Of a DNA stretch of 64,000 nt, positions 34,361-43,117 are shown one piece after another. The position numbers were made by a program, and so were the translations under genes. Origin of the DNA: Reyranella sp. (GTDB taxonomy: Bacteria; Pseudomonadota; Alphaproteobacteria; Reyranellales; Reyranellaceae); the NCBI GenBank assembly GCA_019750135.1, contig JAIEOV010000083.1:16461-80460 (forward strand). The letters run 5' to 3'. The notes under the pieces were generated by a model, which had not been told where the DNA came from, ran no database searches, and saw only the letters and a program-made list of their open reading frames with translations. Every line of letters begins with the position of its first letter. The stretch's first letter is position 1.

Positions 34361-35728
34361 TCACTTCCCCCAGCCATACCCCCGCAGATGCGGCAGCGTC
34401 CCGCAGGCGGGATCGAACGGCGGATTGCTGAGGTAGTCCTTGTCGGCCAGCACGTAGGCGCGGCCGGGCGTGCGGCTGACCAGGGCGCTCATCGCCGGCA
34501 GCGACCAGTCCTGGGCGAAGAGCTTGTCGGGCCATTCGAGCAGCGGCAGGTCGCGCGCGCGGATCGCGCCCTCGCGCGTGTCGACCACAGTGCGCATGCG
34601 GCCGAGATAATCCGACCACAGGCCGGTCAGCACCACGTCGGGCACGGCGGCGGCCAGCAGCAGCGCGGTCATGGCCAGCACCAGGCGGCGCGACACCGCA
34701 GGCAGGCGCAGGATGGTGAAGACCTCGGGCGGCCGCTGCCGCCAGGCGACGTGCAGCCACATGCAGACCAGCAGCACCGCCAGCACGATGCCTGCCGCCT
34801 GACGCGCGAGATAATGCGCCGGCGGATAGAGGATGGAGTGCTGGTACACCAGCCGATACCAGGGCGAGAGCGCGAGCGCGGTGGCGGCAATACCGATGAT
34901 CACCGCCGGGCCGCTGCCGCGCAGCCATGACGGCCGCAGCAAGGCGACCGCCGCCGAGATCGCGAGTCCGATGACAGGAATGATGAACTGCTGGTTTTGC
35001 CAGAAGTCGAAGGACATCGCCCGCACCTTCTGGAAGTGCGGATGGTTCCAGTAGTCGACGATGGCGACGAGCCCGACGATGGCGGCCGCGACGAACGCTA
35101 CGGCGGCGACGACCATGAGCCCCCTCACCCAGGGATCGTCGTCCTGGCGCATCGACCAGACGATGGCGGCGGCGAGGAGCGGGCCGAGATAGACCATCGT
35201 CTCGTAGGAACGCACGCAGAGAATCCCGAGCAGGCAGAGCAGCACGGCGTCGCCGAGGCGCCTTGGCCCTGGGGTCAGCGTCAGCGCCATGACGACGACA
35301 GCCGCGGCGAAGGTGGCGTTGTATTCGCCGATGATGAAGAAGCTGGTCGGTAGATAGACCGCGGCGACTACGGCGATGACGATGCCGAGCAGCACGGCGT
35401 CGTGTTTCACGCGCGCCAGCGCCAGATGGTAGAGGCCGGTCGGCAGGCCGAACAGCGCCGCCGAATAGACCATCGCCAGCAGCCTGGTGTCGCGCACGCC
35501 GAGCTCGCTCAGCAGCAGCAGCGGAAGCTGCGTCACCCAGTCGACGTGGGCGCGCGCGGTGTAGAAGTCGTGGACCTGGCCGAGGTCGAGGATGTTCGCC
35601 ATGAAGGGCGAGCCGTCCCAGAACAGGCCGCGGCAGGCGATCGTGGCATTGATCGCCAGCGCCCACAGCAGCAGCACGACGCTGCGGTAGGCAGCCGGCG
35701 GCGGCGCGGCGGCGGGCGCGCTAGTCAC
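34361..35728 (-). CDS. Polytopic membrane protein, paralogue of its upstream neighbour
   Basis: 455 residues with about ten to eleven predicted transmembrane helices and a C-terminal soluble tail. No conserved catalytic motif that I recognise. It shares with the next gene upstream the order of helices and stretches such as TSFFIIGEYNATFA, SYETMVYLGPLL and YLARQAAGIV, so the two arose by duplication. The two genes overlap by eight bases. A glycosyltransferase-like or lipid-linked-sugar role is possible but unproven. Confidence 0.75.
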   Translation of the reverse strand: MTSAPAAAPPPAAYRSVVLLLWALAINATIACRGLFWDGSPFMANILDLGQVHDFYTARAHVDWVTQLPLLLLSELGVRDTRLLAMVYSAALFGLPTGLYHLALARVKHDAVLLGIVIAVVAAVYLPTSFFIIGEYNATFAAAVVVMALTLTPGPRRLGDAVLLCLLGILCVRSYETMVYLGPLLAAAIVWSMRQDDDPWVRGLMVVAAVAFVAAAIVGLVAIVDYWNHPHFQKVRAMSFDFWQNQQFIIPVIGLAISAAVALLRPSWLRGSGPAVIIGIAATALALSPWYRLVYQHSILYPPAHYLARQAAGIVLAVLLVCMWLHVAWRQRPPEVFTILRLPAVSRRLVLAMTALLLAAAVPDVVLTGLWSDYLGRMRTVVDTREGAIRARDLPLLEWPDKLFAQDWSLPAMSALVSRTPGRAYVLADKDYLSNPPFDPACGTLPHLRGYGWGK

Positions 35729-37070
35729 GCCACGTGTACTTGCCCAGCGGATAGGGATCCGCCGGCGGGAAGGGCTGCCAGGACTTGAAATCGCGGGGCG
35801 GCGCGATGATGCCGTCGCCGCGCTTGGCGCGCAGCGCCAGGCTCTGGCTGGGCAGGATCCAGGCCTCGACCAGCAGGTCGTAGGGATGGCGCGACAACGG
35901 CGAGTCCTCGAAGGCGATCACGCCGTCCTTGGACAGGACCTCTTTGCGCACGACGTCGAGGTACGACGACCAGGTCCGCGTCAGGTAGATGTCGGAGGGC
36001 AGGATCGCCAGCACGACCACGACGGCAAAGGTGAGGAAGCGGCGCGCCGCCTCGGGCGTGCGCAGCGTGGCGAAGACGGCGAGCTTGTCCTTGAGGAGCG
36101 AGCCGTAGAACCAGATGAACAGCACGATGCTGACGATGACCATGCCGGCGGCCTGGCGCGCCACGTACTGGGACTTGGCGAGCGGCCGGACCAGCGTGTC
36201 GCTGAGCGCCAGCAGCGGCGACAGCGCCAGGATCGCCAGCAGGACGCAGGCCCAGCGATAGGGCTTGCCGGCGAGGAGGTCGCGCGGCCTGATGAGGCCC
36301 CAGACGACGACCACCAGCGCGGCGGCCAGCGCCAGGTCGAACTGCAGGTTCTGCCAGAAGTTGGTGGCGGTCTCGATCGTCTCGTCGAGATGCTCGACCG
36401 ACCACGGCTTGACCAGGGAGCGGATGGCGACGGCCATGCCGCCGATGAAGCCGACCGTGGACATGAGGTAGAGCGTGGTCGGTCCCCAGCGGCGCTGCGG
36501 CATCCGCCACACCGTGTGCAGGACCATCAGCGTCAGCAGCGGGCCGAGATAGATCATCGCCTCGTAGGTGCGCGCCGCCAGCAGGCTGATCACGGCGAGG
36601 AACAGGCCGTCGAGGAGAGTGAGCTCGCGCGCCGTCACCAGCCGCACGGCGACGCAGATGGCGATCGCATAGGCCGTGTTGTATTCTCCGACGATGAAGA
36701 AGGACGTCGTCATGAACACCACGCCGATGGCGGCGATCACCGCGGCCAGCAGCACCGGGTCGTCCTTCACCCGCACCAGGGCGAGCGTATAGAGCGCGGT
36801 CGGCAGCGCGAACAGGCCGATCGACAGCAGCCGTGCAAGGAGATGCAGGTCGGTGATGCCGAGGAAGACGGCGGTCATGATCGGCGCCTGGCCGACCACC
36901 ATGGCGTAGAGGCGCGGGGCGTAGAAGTCGAAGAACCACTCCCGCCGCGCGATCTGCACGAGGAAGGCGGAGCCGTCGACGAATAGGCCGCGGCTCTCCC
37001 AGCTATGCCACAGGGCCAGGGCCCAAATCAGGCCGATCGTCGTGCGGTAAGCGACTGTCGTTGTTGGCAT
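35721..37070 (-). CDS. Polytopic membrane protein, first of a tandem paralogous pair
   Basis: 449 residues from the ATG at 37070 (MPTTTVAYRTTIGL); the open frame runs further upstream but that part is not membrane-protein-like. It has about eleven hydrophobic segments and the paralogue stretches TSFFIVGEYNTAYA, TYEAMIYLGPLL and YVARQAAGMV. An Asp-Gly-Ser-Ala-Phe loop after the first helix corresponds to Asp-Gly-Ser-Pro-Phe in the paralogue. Divergent from a methyltransferase gene. Confidence 0.75.
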   Translation of the reverse strand: MPTTTVAYRTTIGLIWALALWHSWESRGLFVDGSAFLVQIARREWFFDFYAPRLYAMVVGQAPIMTAVFLGITDLHLLARLLSIGLFALPTALYTLALVRVKDDPVLLAAVIAAIGVVFMTTSFFIVGEYNTAYAIAICVAVRLVTARELTLLDGLFLAVISLLAARTYEAMIYLGPLLTLMVLHTVWRMPQRRWGPTTLYLMSTVGFIGGMAVAIRSLVKPWSVEHLDETIETATNFWQNLQFDLALAAALVVVVWGLIRPRDLLAGKPYRWACVLLAILALSPLLALSDTLVRPLAKSQYVARQAAGMVIVSIVLFIWFYGSLLKDKLAVFATLRTPEAARRFLTFAVVVVLAILPSDIYLTRTWSSYLDVVRKEVLSKDGVIAFEDSPLSRHPYDLLVEAWILPSQSLALRAKRGDGIIAPPRDFKSWQPFPPADPYPLGKYTWRD

Positions 37071-37176
37071 TTGCACGCGTTCGGCGTCTACCCGAGGCCT
37101 GCCCCCCGTGCAAGCGCTCCCGGCTTGCAGCGTCGAAAGAGCGCTGTTAGCAAGGCCTTCAATGCAAGGATCCACG

Positions 37177-37986
37177 ATGCTCAGTTGGGAAAAGATCGAC
37201 GCCATTCCGGGCTGGTTCATGTTCCAGTCCTACTGCGTCTGGCGCGCCCTGCTCGACCAGCAGGCCCGGATCACGGGCGACCTGTTCGAGATCGGCGTGT
37301 GGCGCGGCCGCTCGGCGTCGGTGCTCGCCTCCTATCGCAAGGGTGGCGAGAAGCTCTATCTCTGCGACCTCCGACTCGACCAGCCGGCGGTCGAGCGCGC
37401 CATCCGCTCGGTCGGCGTGGAGCCCGCCAACATCGTGCCGCTGTCGGGGCCGTCGGCCGACCTGCCGGCCAAGCTCGACCTGCAGGCCATGCACCAGACG
37501 GTGCGCTGGTTCCACATCGACGGCGAGCATACCGGCACCGCGGTCTATCGCGAGCTCGAGCTCGCCAACCGCATCGTCAACAACGACGGCATCGTGGTGA
37601 TCGACGACTTCTTCTCGCCGCGCTACCCGGCCAACACGACCGAGGTGATCCGCTATCTCGAGAAGAACCCGTTCCACTTCCGCCTGCTCGCGGTCGGCTT
37701 CAACAAGGGCTATCTCTGCCGGCCCGAGAGCTTGCCGCGCTACATGGACTTCATGGCCTCGGGCATGAGCCGCACGCTCACCGGCTACGGCGCCAAGACG
37801 ACGATCTTCAAGACCACCGGGCCGTGGGACACCGACGCCGTCGGCATCACCGACTTCGTCGACGATGCCGGCCCGATCGCCGGCCCCGACAACGAGCCGC
37901 AACGCTGGCACATGATGCGCACGCGGCATGTGTGGGGACCGGTGCGTCACCTGCAGAACGGCTGGCGGATGCTGCGCGGGCGTTAA
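37177..37986 (+). CDS. Class I SAM-dependent methyltransferase (Methyltransf_24 type)
   Basis: 269 residues from the ATG at 37177, where AAGGA lies eight bases upstream. Motif I appears as GDLFEIGVWRGRSAS and an acidic loop as YLCDLRLDQ; a HIDGEHTGTAVYREL loop and VIDDFFSPRYP complete the core. The family methylates sugars or small metabolites. It is divergent from the membrane-protein pair and ends at repeat B. Confidence 0.8.
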   Translation: MLSWEKIDAIPGWFMFQSYCVWRALLDQQARITGDLFEIGVWRGRSASVLASYRKGGEKLYLCDLRLDQPAVERAIRSVGVEPANIVPLSGPSADLPAKLDLQAMHQTVRWFHIDGEHTGTAVYRELELANRIVNNDGIVVIDDFFSPRYPANTTEVIRYLEKNPFHFRLLAVGFNKGYLCRPESLPRYMDFMASGMSRTLTGYGAKTTIFKTTGPWDTDAVGITDFVDDAGPIAGPDNEPQRWHMMRTRHVWGPVRHLQNGWRMLRGR

Positions 37987-37988
37987 TC

Positions 37989-38047
37989 GGGAGCGCGGGC
38001 CTCCGGCCCGCATCATGATCATGAGCGGGCCGGAGGCCCGCGCTCCC
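37989..38047. repeat. Palindromic repeat B (centre CATCATGATCATGA)
   Basis: GGGAGCGCGGGCC begins the left arm and its complement ends the right arm (GGCCCGCGCTCCC). The centre is CATCATGATCATGAG. It lies between the convergent methyltransferase and epimerase genes, three bases after one stop codon and two before the other. Confidence 0.9.
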
Positions 38048-38049
38048 AA

Positions 38050-39051
38050 TCAAGCCGCCTTCGCGATCTTCAGCTGATCGTCGAGATCGTCGGCGATGAA
38101 GTTGCGCACGACCTCGTCGAGATCCTTGTCGGTCTCGAAGCCGAGCGAGCGGGCGCGCTTCGAGTCGATGCCCTGGGGCCAGCCGTCGCAGATCTTCTGG
38201 ATCGCGGGATCGTTCTGCCAGGTCACCTTGCCGACCTTGCGGTTGCCGGCATGGCGGCCGACCGCCTGCTCGAGTTCCTTGGCCGTGACGTTGATGCCGT
38301 TCAGCAGCAGCGTGCGGCCCGGGCCGAAGGCGTCGGGCGCGAGGTCGTGCAGGCGCACGAAGGCGTCGACCGTCTTGCGCGGGCTCAGCACCACCATGAT
38401 GGTCTCGGGCGTCACCGGGCAGACGACGTCGATGCCGGTCAGCGGCTCGCGCACCACCGAGGAGGCCCAGGTCGAGGCCGCCTTGTTGGGCAGGCCGGTG
38501 CGCACGCAGATCGTCGGCAGCCGTACCGAGGTGCCGCGCAAGAATCCCTTGCGGGTGTAGTCGCGGATCAGGAACTCGCCGATCGACTTCTGCGCGCCGT
38601 AGGAGGTCTGCGGCGTCAGCGCCGTGTCGTCGGTCACGGCCGGCGGCAGGTCGCCGCCGAACGCCGCCAGCGAACTGGTGAAGACCACGCGCGGGTTGGT
38701 GCCGAGGGCGCGGCAGGCCTCCAGCACGTTGCGCGTGCCGTCGAGGTTGACGCGGTAGCCGAGATCGAAATCGGCTTCCGCGCCGGCGCTGACCACGGCG
38801 GCGAAATGGAACACCGTGGCGGCGCCCTGCACGATCGACTGCACCGTGGCGAAATTGGCGATGTCGCCGGCCAGGGCCTTGACCCGCGGATCGTCGAGGC
38901 CCGGGCCGCTCGCCTTGCCGACGTCGAACAGCACGAGTTCGCTCACCCGCTCGGGCTTGCCCGCGGGGCCGGCGATGCCGCCCTCCTGCAGCAGGCGCCG
39001 CGCCAGCTTCTTGCCCAGGAATCCTCCGCCGCCGGTGATCACCACCTTCAT
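38050..39051 (-). CDS. NAD-dependent epimerase/dehydrogenase, D-erythronate dehydrogenase-like
   Basis: 333 residues, extended short-chain dehydrogenase. Gly-rich NAD loop GGGGFLGKK (residues 7-15), TSSLAAFGG with the catalytic Ser and SYGAQKSIGEFL with Tyr-x-x-x-Lys. The C-terminal half (NGINVTAKELEQAV, DLDEVVRNFI) resembles DenD, which oxidises D-erythronate to 2-oxo-D-erythronate. The enzyme class is certain, the substrate is not. It is divergent from the antiporter gene. Confidence 0.85.
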   Translation of the reverse strand: MKVVITGGGGFLGKKLARRLLQEGGIAGPAGKPERVSELVLFDVGKASGPGLDDPRVKALAGDIANFATVQSIVQGAATVFHFAAVVSAGAEADFDLGYRVNLDGTRNVLEACRALGTNPRVVFTSSLAAFGGDLPPAVTDDTALTPQTSYGAQKSIGEFLIRDYTRKGFLRGTSVRLPTICVRTGLPNKAASTWASSVVREPLTGIDVVCPVTPETIMVVLSPRKTVDAFVRLHDLAPDAFGPGRTLLLNGINVTAKELEQAVGRHAGNRKVGKVTWQNDPAIQKICDGWPQGIDSKRARSLGFETDKDLDEVVRNFIADDLDDQLKIAKAA

Positions 39052-39120
39052 GTCGTTTCCGCCCTTGTGTCCAATGGTCCTCTGGAAACGAAAGTGTGCA
39101 CAGATCGGCCTTCACAGTCT

Positions 39121-40938
39121 ATGTTGGCCGCAATGGCGGGAAGCAGCGATATCTTCGTCTTCAAGGATGCCCTCATCATCCTGGGCACCGCCGCCGTCGT
39201 GGCCCCCGTGGTCCACCGCCTGAAAATCAGCCCCGTCCTGGGTTTTTTCGCTGTCGGCGCGGCACTGGGGCCGCACGGGCTCGGCCGGCTGGCCGACTAT
39301 TCGCGGGCGATCGATTGGCTCACCGTGACCGGCGAGAAGCAGATCGCCTTCATCGCCGACTTAGGCATCGTCTTCCTGCTGTTCTTCATCGGCCTGGAAC
39401 TGTCGATGCGGCGCCTGCTCACCATGCGCCGCCTGGTGTTCGGGCTGGGCGGACTGCAGGGCCTGCTGACGACGGTGGTGATCAGCTTCGGCGCGCTGTG
39501 GTACGGCCAGCCGCCGGCCGCCGCCTTGATCATCGGCGCCTGCCTGGCGCTCAGCTCGACCGCCCTGGTCATGGAGGTGCTGTCCGGCCAGCGCCGCATG
39601 ATGTCGACCACCGGCCGCACCAGCTTCGCCATCCTGCTCGCCCAGGACCTCGCCGTGGTGCCGCTGCTGTTCCTGATCGGGGCGCTGGGCAGCGCCGCCG
39701 ATTCGACGTCGGTGGCCCAGGGCGTGATCATCGCCCTGGTCGAGGCCGCGATCGCCATCGCCGTGATCGCCGTGGTCGGCCGGCTGGTGCTGAAGCCGCT
39801 GTTCAAGCTGGCCGCCGGCACCGACAATCCCGAGTTCTTCATGGCCGCCACATTGCTGATCGCCGTCGGCTCGGGCGTGATCGCTGCCTATGCCGGCCTG
39901 TCGATGGCGCTGGGCGCCTTCATCGCCGGCCTGTTGCTGGCCGAGACCGAGTACCGCCGCGCCGTCGAGGCCATGATCGATCCCTTTCGCGGCCTGCTGC
40001 TCGGCGTGTTCTTCTTCTCGGTCGGCATGCATATCGATCTCGGCTTCATCTGGCGCGAGCCGCTGCTGGTGCTGGGCGGCTTCCTGGCGATGATGGTGGT
40101 GAAGTCAGTGCTGCTGGCACCGCTCAGCCGCGCCTTCGGCGTGCCGTGGGGCGCCAGCGTCGAGACGGGGTTGCTCCTGGCGCCGGGCGGCGAGTTCGCC
40201 TTCATCGGCATCGGCCTTGCCGTGCACTTCAGCCTGGTCGCCGCCGACGTGTCGGCGGGCATCCTTGCGGTGGTGTCGCTCAGCATGGCGACCGTGCCGT
40301 TCATCGCCCTGTTTGCCCGGCGGGTCGGCCATTATTTTGCCCGCGAAGCGTCATCCGATCCCCTGTTCACCGTGCTACCGCCCGAGGACCATGCCAAGCG
40401 CGTCATCGTCGTCGGCCACGGCCGGGTCGGCCAGCTCGTCTGCGGCCTGCTCGAGGAGCACAACGTCCCCTACATCGCCGCCGACCGCGACACCGCGCTG
40501 GTCGCGCGCTGGCGCGCGCTCGGCCGACCGATCTACTACGGCGACGCGTCCAACCCGCTGTTCCTGCAGCGCTGCGGCATCGACGAGGCGACGGGCGTGA
40601 TCGTCACCCTCGACACCTCGGCGGTCGACGACGTGGTGCGCGCGGTGCGGGCGCGCCGGCCCGACGTGATGATCGTGGCGCGCGCGCACGATGCACAGCA
40701 CGCGCGCCATCTCTACACGCTCAAGGTCACCGACACCGTGCCCGAGACCATCGAGGCGAGCCTGCAGCTGGCCGAATCGGCGCTGGTCGAGCTCGGCGTG
40801 CCGATGGGCCTGGTGATCGCCTCGATCCACGAGCGGCGCGAGACGGTGCGCCGCGAGTTGCAGGCGGCGGCCGGCACGACCTCGTCGGTCACCGAGCAGA
40901 TCCGCCAAGCACGGCGCGACCGTTCGCTGAAGTCATGA
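39121..40938 (+). CDS. KefB/KefC-type cation:proton antiporter
   Basis: 605 residues. The N-terminal 390 residues are a CPA2 antiporter domain with about twelve helices (FLLFFIGLELSMRRL and SSTALVMEVL are typical). A RCK/TrkA-N domain follows from about residue 415 (VIVVGHGRVGQLVCGLLEEH). Such proteins exchange K+ for H+ and in some cases are gated by glutathione adducts. I chose the ATG at 39121; an in-frame GTG at 39094 is possible. The same frame stays open for 870 bases upstream on the epimerase antisense strand, but that part is not protein-like. Confidence 0.88.
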   Translation: MLAAMAGSSDIFVFKDALIILGTAAVVAPVVHRLKISPVLGFFAVGAALGPHGLGRLADYSRAIDWLTVTGEKQIAFIADLGIVFLLFFIGLELSMRRLLTMRRLVFGLGGLQGLLTTVVISFGALWYGQPPAAALIIGACLALSSTALVMEVLSGQRRMMSTTGRTSFAILLAQDLAVVPLLFLIGALGSAADSTSVAQGVIIALVEAAIAIAVIAVVGRLVLKPLFKLAAGTDNPEFFMAATLLIAVGSGVIAAYAGLSMALGAFIAGLLLAETEYRRAVEAMIDPFRGLLLGVFFFSVGMHIDLGFIWREPLLVLGGFLAMMVVKSVLLAPLSRAFGVPWGASVETGLLLAPGGEFAFIGIGLAVHFSLVAADVSAGILAVVSLSMATVPFIALFARRVGHYFAREASSDPLFTVLPPEDHAKRVIVVGHGRVGQLVCGLLEEHNVPYIAADRDTALVARWRALGRPIYYGDASNPLFLQRCGIDEATGVIVTLDTSAVDDVVRAVRARRPDVMIVARAHDAQHARHLYTLKVTDTVPETIEASLQLAESALVELGVPMGLVIASIHERRETVRRELQAAAGTTSSVTEQIRQARRDRSLKS

Positions 40939-40945
40939 GGACATC

Positions 40946-41635
40946 TTGAAGATCATCAGCTGGAACCTGCTCCGACTGACCGGCGCCGCCGTCGAGGACG
41001 TGGCCACCCTGGCCCGGCACGAGAAGCCCGACGTGCTGCTGATGCAGGAGGCGACCAAGGAGATGGAGACGTTGCCGTCGCTGCTCGGCGGGCACTTCCA
41101 TCGCCTGTCGTGGCTCGGCCGCATCCATGGCCTGGCGGTGTGGAGCCCGCATCGCTTCGCCGTGCCGCGCGCGCTGTCGCTGCCGGCCTCGCGCCTGCCC
41201 GGCCGCCTGCCGCGACGGCGGGCGCAGATCGTGCAGGTCGGCGAGATGACCTTCGCCAACGTCCATCTCAGCCACGGCCAGCTGCTCAATCGTCGCCAGC
41301 TCGCGCGCATCGCCGCCGCGCTGCGCGGCAAGCCGTCGGCCATCATCGGCGACTACAACATTGTCGGGCCCGTGATCCTGCCGGGCTTCACCGACGTCGG
41401 CCCGCGCGAGCCGACGCACTATGCCAGCAATGTCGTGCCCTTCCGGCTCGACCGCTGCCTGGTGCACGGCCTCACCTGCCGCACCGCCGATGCGCTGGCC
41501 TTCGGCCCGTCCGACCACCGGCCGATCCGGCTCGAGCTGGGCTTCGTCGAAGGCTGGGGGCTGGAGAGCGGGCTCAGGGCCAAGCCCGAGCACCGCTGGA
41601 TCCGGCGCGACCGGCTGGGCAGGCTGTATCGGTAA
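40946..41635 (+). CDS. Endonuclease/exonuclease/phosphatase-family protein
   Basis: 229 residues from a TTG at 40946, with AGGA nine bases upstream, seven bases after the antiporter stop. It has the EEP fold: MKIISWNLLR strand, MQEATKE with the metal-binding Glu, FANVHLSHGQ, IGDYNIVG and the C-terminal SDHRPIRL with its catalytic His. A phosphodiesterase acting on nucleic acid or lipid is likely. It may be co-transcribed with the antiporter gene. Confidence 0.82.
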   Translation: MKIISWNLLRLTGAAVEDVATLARHEKPDVLLMQEATKEMETLPSLLGGHFHRLSWLGRIHGLAVWSPHRFAVPRALSLPASRLPGRLPRRRAQIVQVGEMTFANVHLSHGQLLNRRQLARIAAALRGKPSAIIGDYNIVGPVILPGFTDVGPREPTHYASNVVPFRLDRCLVHGLTCRTADALAFGPSDHRPIRLELGFVEGWGLESGLRAKPEHRWIRRDRLGRLYR

Positions 41636-41666
41636 GGGAGCGCGGGCCTCCGGCCCGCGCTCCCTT
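41634..41666. repeat. Palindromic repeat C, short form between convergent genes
   Basis: AAGGGAGCGCGGGCC pairs with GGCCCGCGCTCCCTT around a two-base loop region. It has the same arms as repeat B but lacks the CATCATGATCATGA centre. It covers both convergent stop codons, so it should be a bidirectional terminator. Confidence 0.9.
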
Positions 41667-43083
41667 AAAGATAAGGCTGCAGTAACCTCGCCGCGCTGTT
41701 GCGCAGGCGGATCGGCAGCGGGTCGCCGTCGAGCTCGGCGAGCGTGAGCCGCCGCGCATTGGGGGCGATGGCGGCGATCTTGGCCGCGAAGTCGGCGTCG
41801 TGCAGCTCGACATTGAGCTCGAAGTTCAGGCGGAAGCTGCGGGTATCCCAGTTGGCGCTGCCGATCAGCGACCACACGCCGTCGATCACCATCAGCTTGG
41901 AATGATCGAACGGCGCGCCGGTCAGCCAGATGCGGCAGCCGGCCTCGATCAGCGGCCTGAGCGGAATGCGCCGCGCCCAATCGAGCAGCGCGTGGTTGGA
42001 ATGGTCGGGCAGCACGATCTCGACCGTGACGCCGCGCAGCGCCGCCAGGCCCAGCGCCATGGTCAGCGGCTCGGGCGGCAGGAAGTAGGGCGTGACGATG
42101 CGCACCGACTTGTGGGCGCACGAGATGGCGTGAAGCGCCACGTACTCGATCTGCTCCATATCCTCGTCGGGGCCAGAGGTGACGACGCGCGCCGTCACCG
42201 GACCCGCCTTGTGGAGCGGCGGGAACCATTTCTCGGTCAGCAATGTCTCGCCGGTCGTATAGAGCCAATCATCGGCGAACGCATCGGTGAGCTGCTCGAC
42301 GATCGGCCCCTCGAGCTCGAAGTGCGTGTCGTGCACGACGAAGGGCGGCTCGTCGGCAGCGATGTTCTCGGCGCCGATGTTGATGCCGCCGGTGAAGCCG
42401 ATGCGGCCGTCGACCACCAGCACCTTGCGATGGTTGCGCAGGTTCACGAACGGCATGCGCCAGGGGAAATACGAATGCAGGAAGCGCGCGACCGGCACGC
42501 CGGCCTGGTGCAGGCGATTGTAGGTGCCCGACCAGAAATAGCCGCTGCCAACTCCGTCGATCAGCACCCGCACTTCGACGCCGCGGCGCTGCGCCTCGGT
42601 CAGCGCGTGGTGGAAGGCCTCGCCCGCCTTGTCGGCGCGGAAGATGTAGCTCGCCAAGCCGACGCTCTTCTCCGCCGCGGCAATCGCCGCCAGCATGCGC
42701 GGATAGGCCTGATCGCCGCTGTGCAGGACTTTCACGCTATTGCCGGGCTCGCAGGGCAGGCCGGTCAGGCGGCCGATGGCGAACTCGAGCGGCGTCAGCG
42801 GATCGTCGAGGGCGGCTTCGGCCAGCGTCTCCTCGGCGATCGCCATGGGCAGGCGCTGGCGGCGCAGCCGCTGGGCGCGGCGCTTGACGCGGTTGATGCC
42901 CATCGTGACGTAGAGCAGCGCGCCCAGGAATGGCGACAGCCAGGCGATGCCGATCCACGACACCGAGGCCGGCACGTTGCGCTTGTAAAGCAGCACGTGG
43001 ACGGTAACGAGGGCGGCGATGACGACATGCGCCATCACCGCCACCGGACCGATCAATGTGGGCAGACCGAGGTCGAGGAACAC
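41665..43083 (-). CDS. cls: Cardiolipin synthase, phospholipase D family
   Basis: 472 residues, start GTG at 43083. Two N-terminal transmembrane segments precede two HKD motifs: NHRKVLVVDGRIGFTGG and FDHSKLMVIDGVWSLIGSANW (both shown in part). It joins two phosphatidylglycerols into cardiolipin at the inner membrane. It faces the EEP-family gene across repeat C. Which cls paralogue it is cannot be told. Confidence 0.9.
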   Translation of the reverse strand: MFLDLGLPTLIGPVAVMAHVVIAALVTVHVLLYKRNVPASVSWIGIAWLSPFLGALLYVTMGINRVKRRAQRLRRQRLPMAIAEETLAEAALDDPLTPLEFAIGRLTGLPCEPGNSVKVLHSGDQAYPRMLAAIAAAEKSVGLASYIFRADKAGEAFHHALTEAQRRGVEVRVLIDGVGSGYFWSGTYNRLHQAGVPVARFLHSYFPWRMPFVNLRNHRKVLVVDGRIGFTGGINIGAENIAADEPPFVVHDTHFELEGPIVEQLTDAFADDWLYTTGETLLTEKWFPPLHKAGPVTARVVTSGPDEDMEQIEYVALHAISCAHKSVRIVTPYFLPPEPLTMALGLAALRGVTVEIVLPDHSNHALLDWARRIPLRPLIEAGCRIWLTGAPFDHSKLMVIDGVWSLIGSANWDTRSFRLNFELNVELHDADFAAKIAAIAPNARRLTLAELDGDPLPIRLRNSAARLLQPYL

Positions 43084-43117
43084 GCCGTGGGTATAGCAGG
43101 TTCCTCGCCTGCAGCGA

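Noticed and set aside
38251..39120. 290-codon upstream extension of the antiporter frame
   Set aside because: It is antisense to the epimerase gene and reads as Arg/Ala-rich shadow; the membrane protein begins at about 39121.
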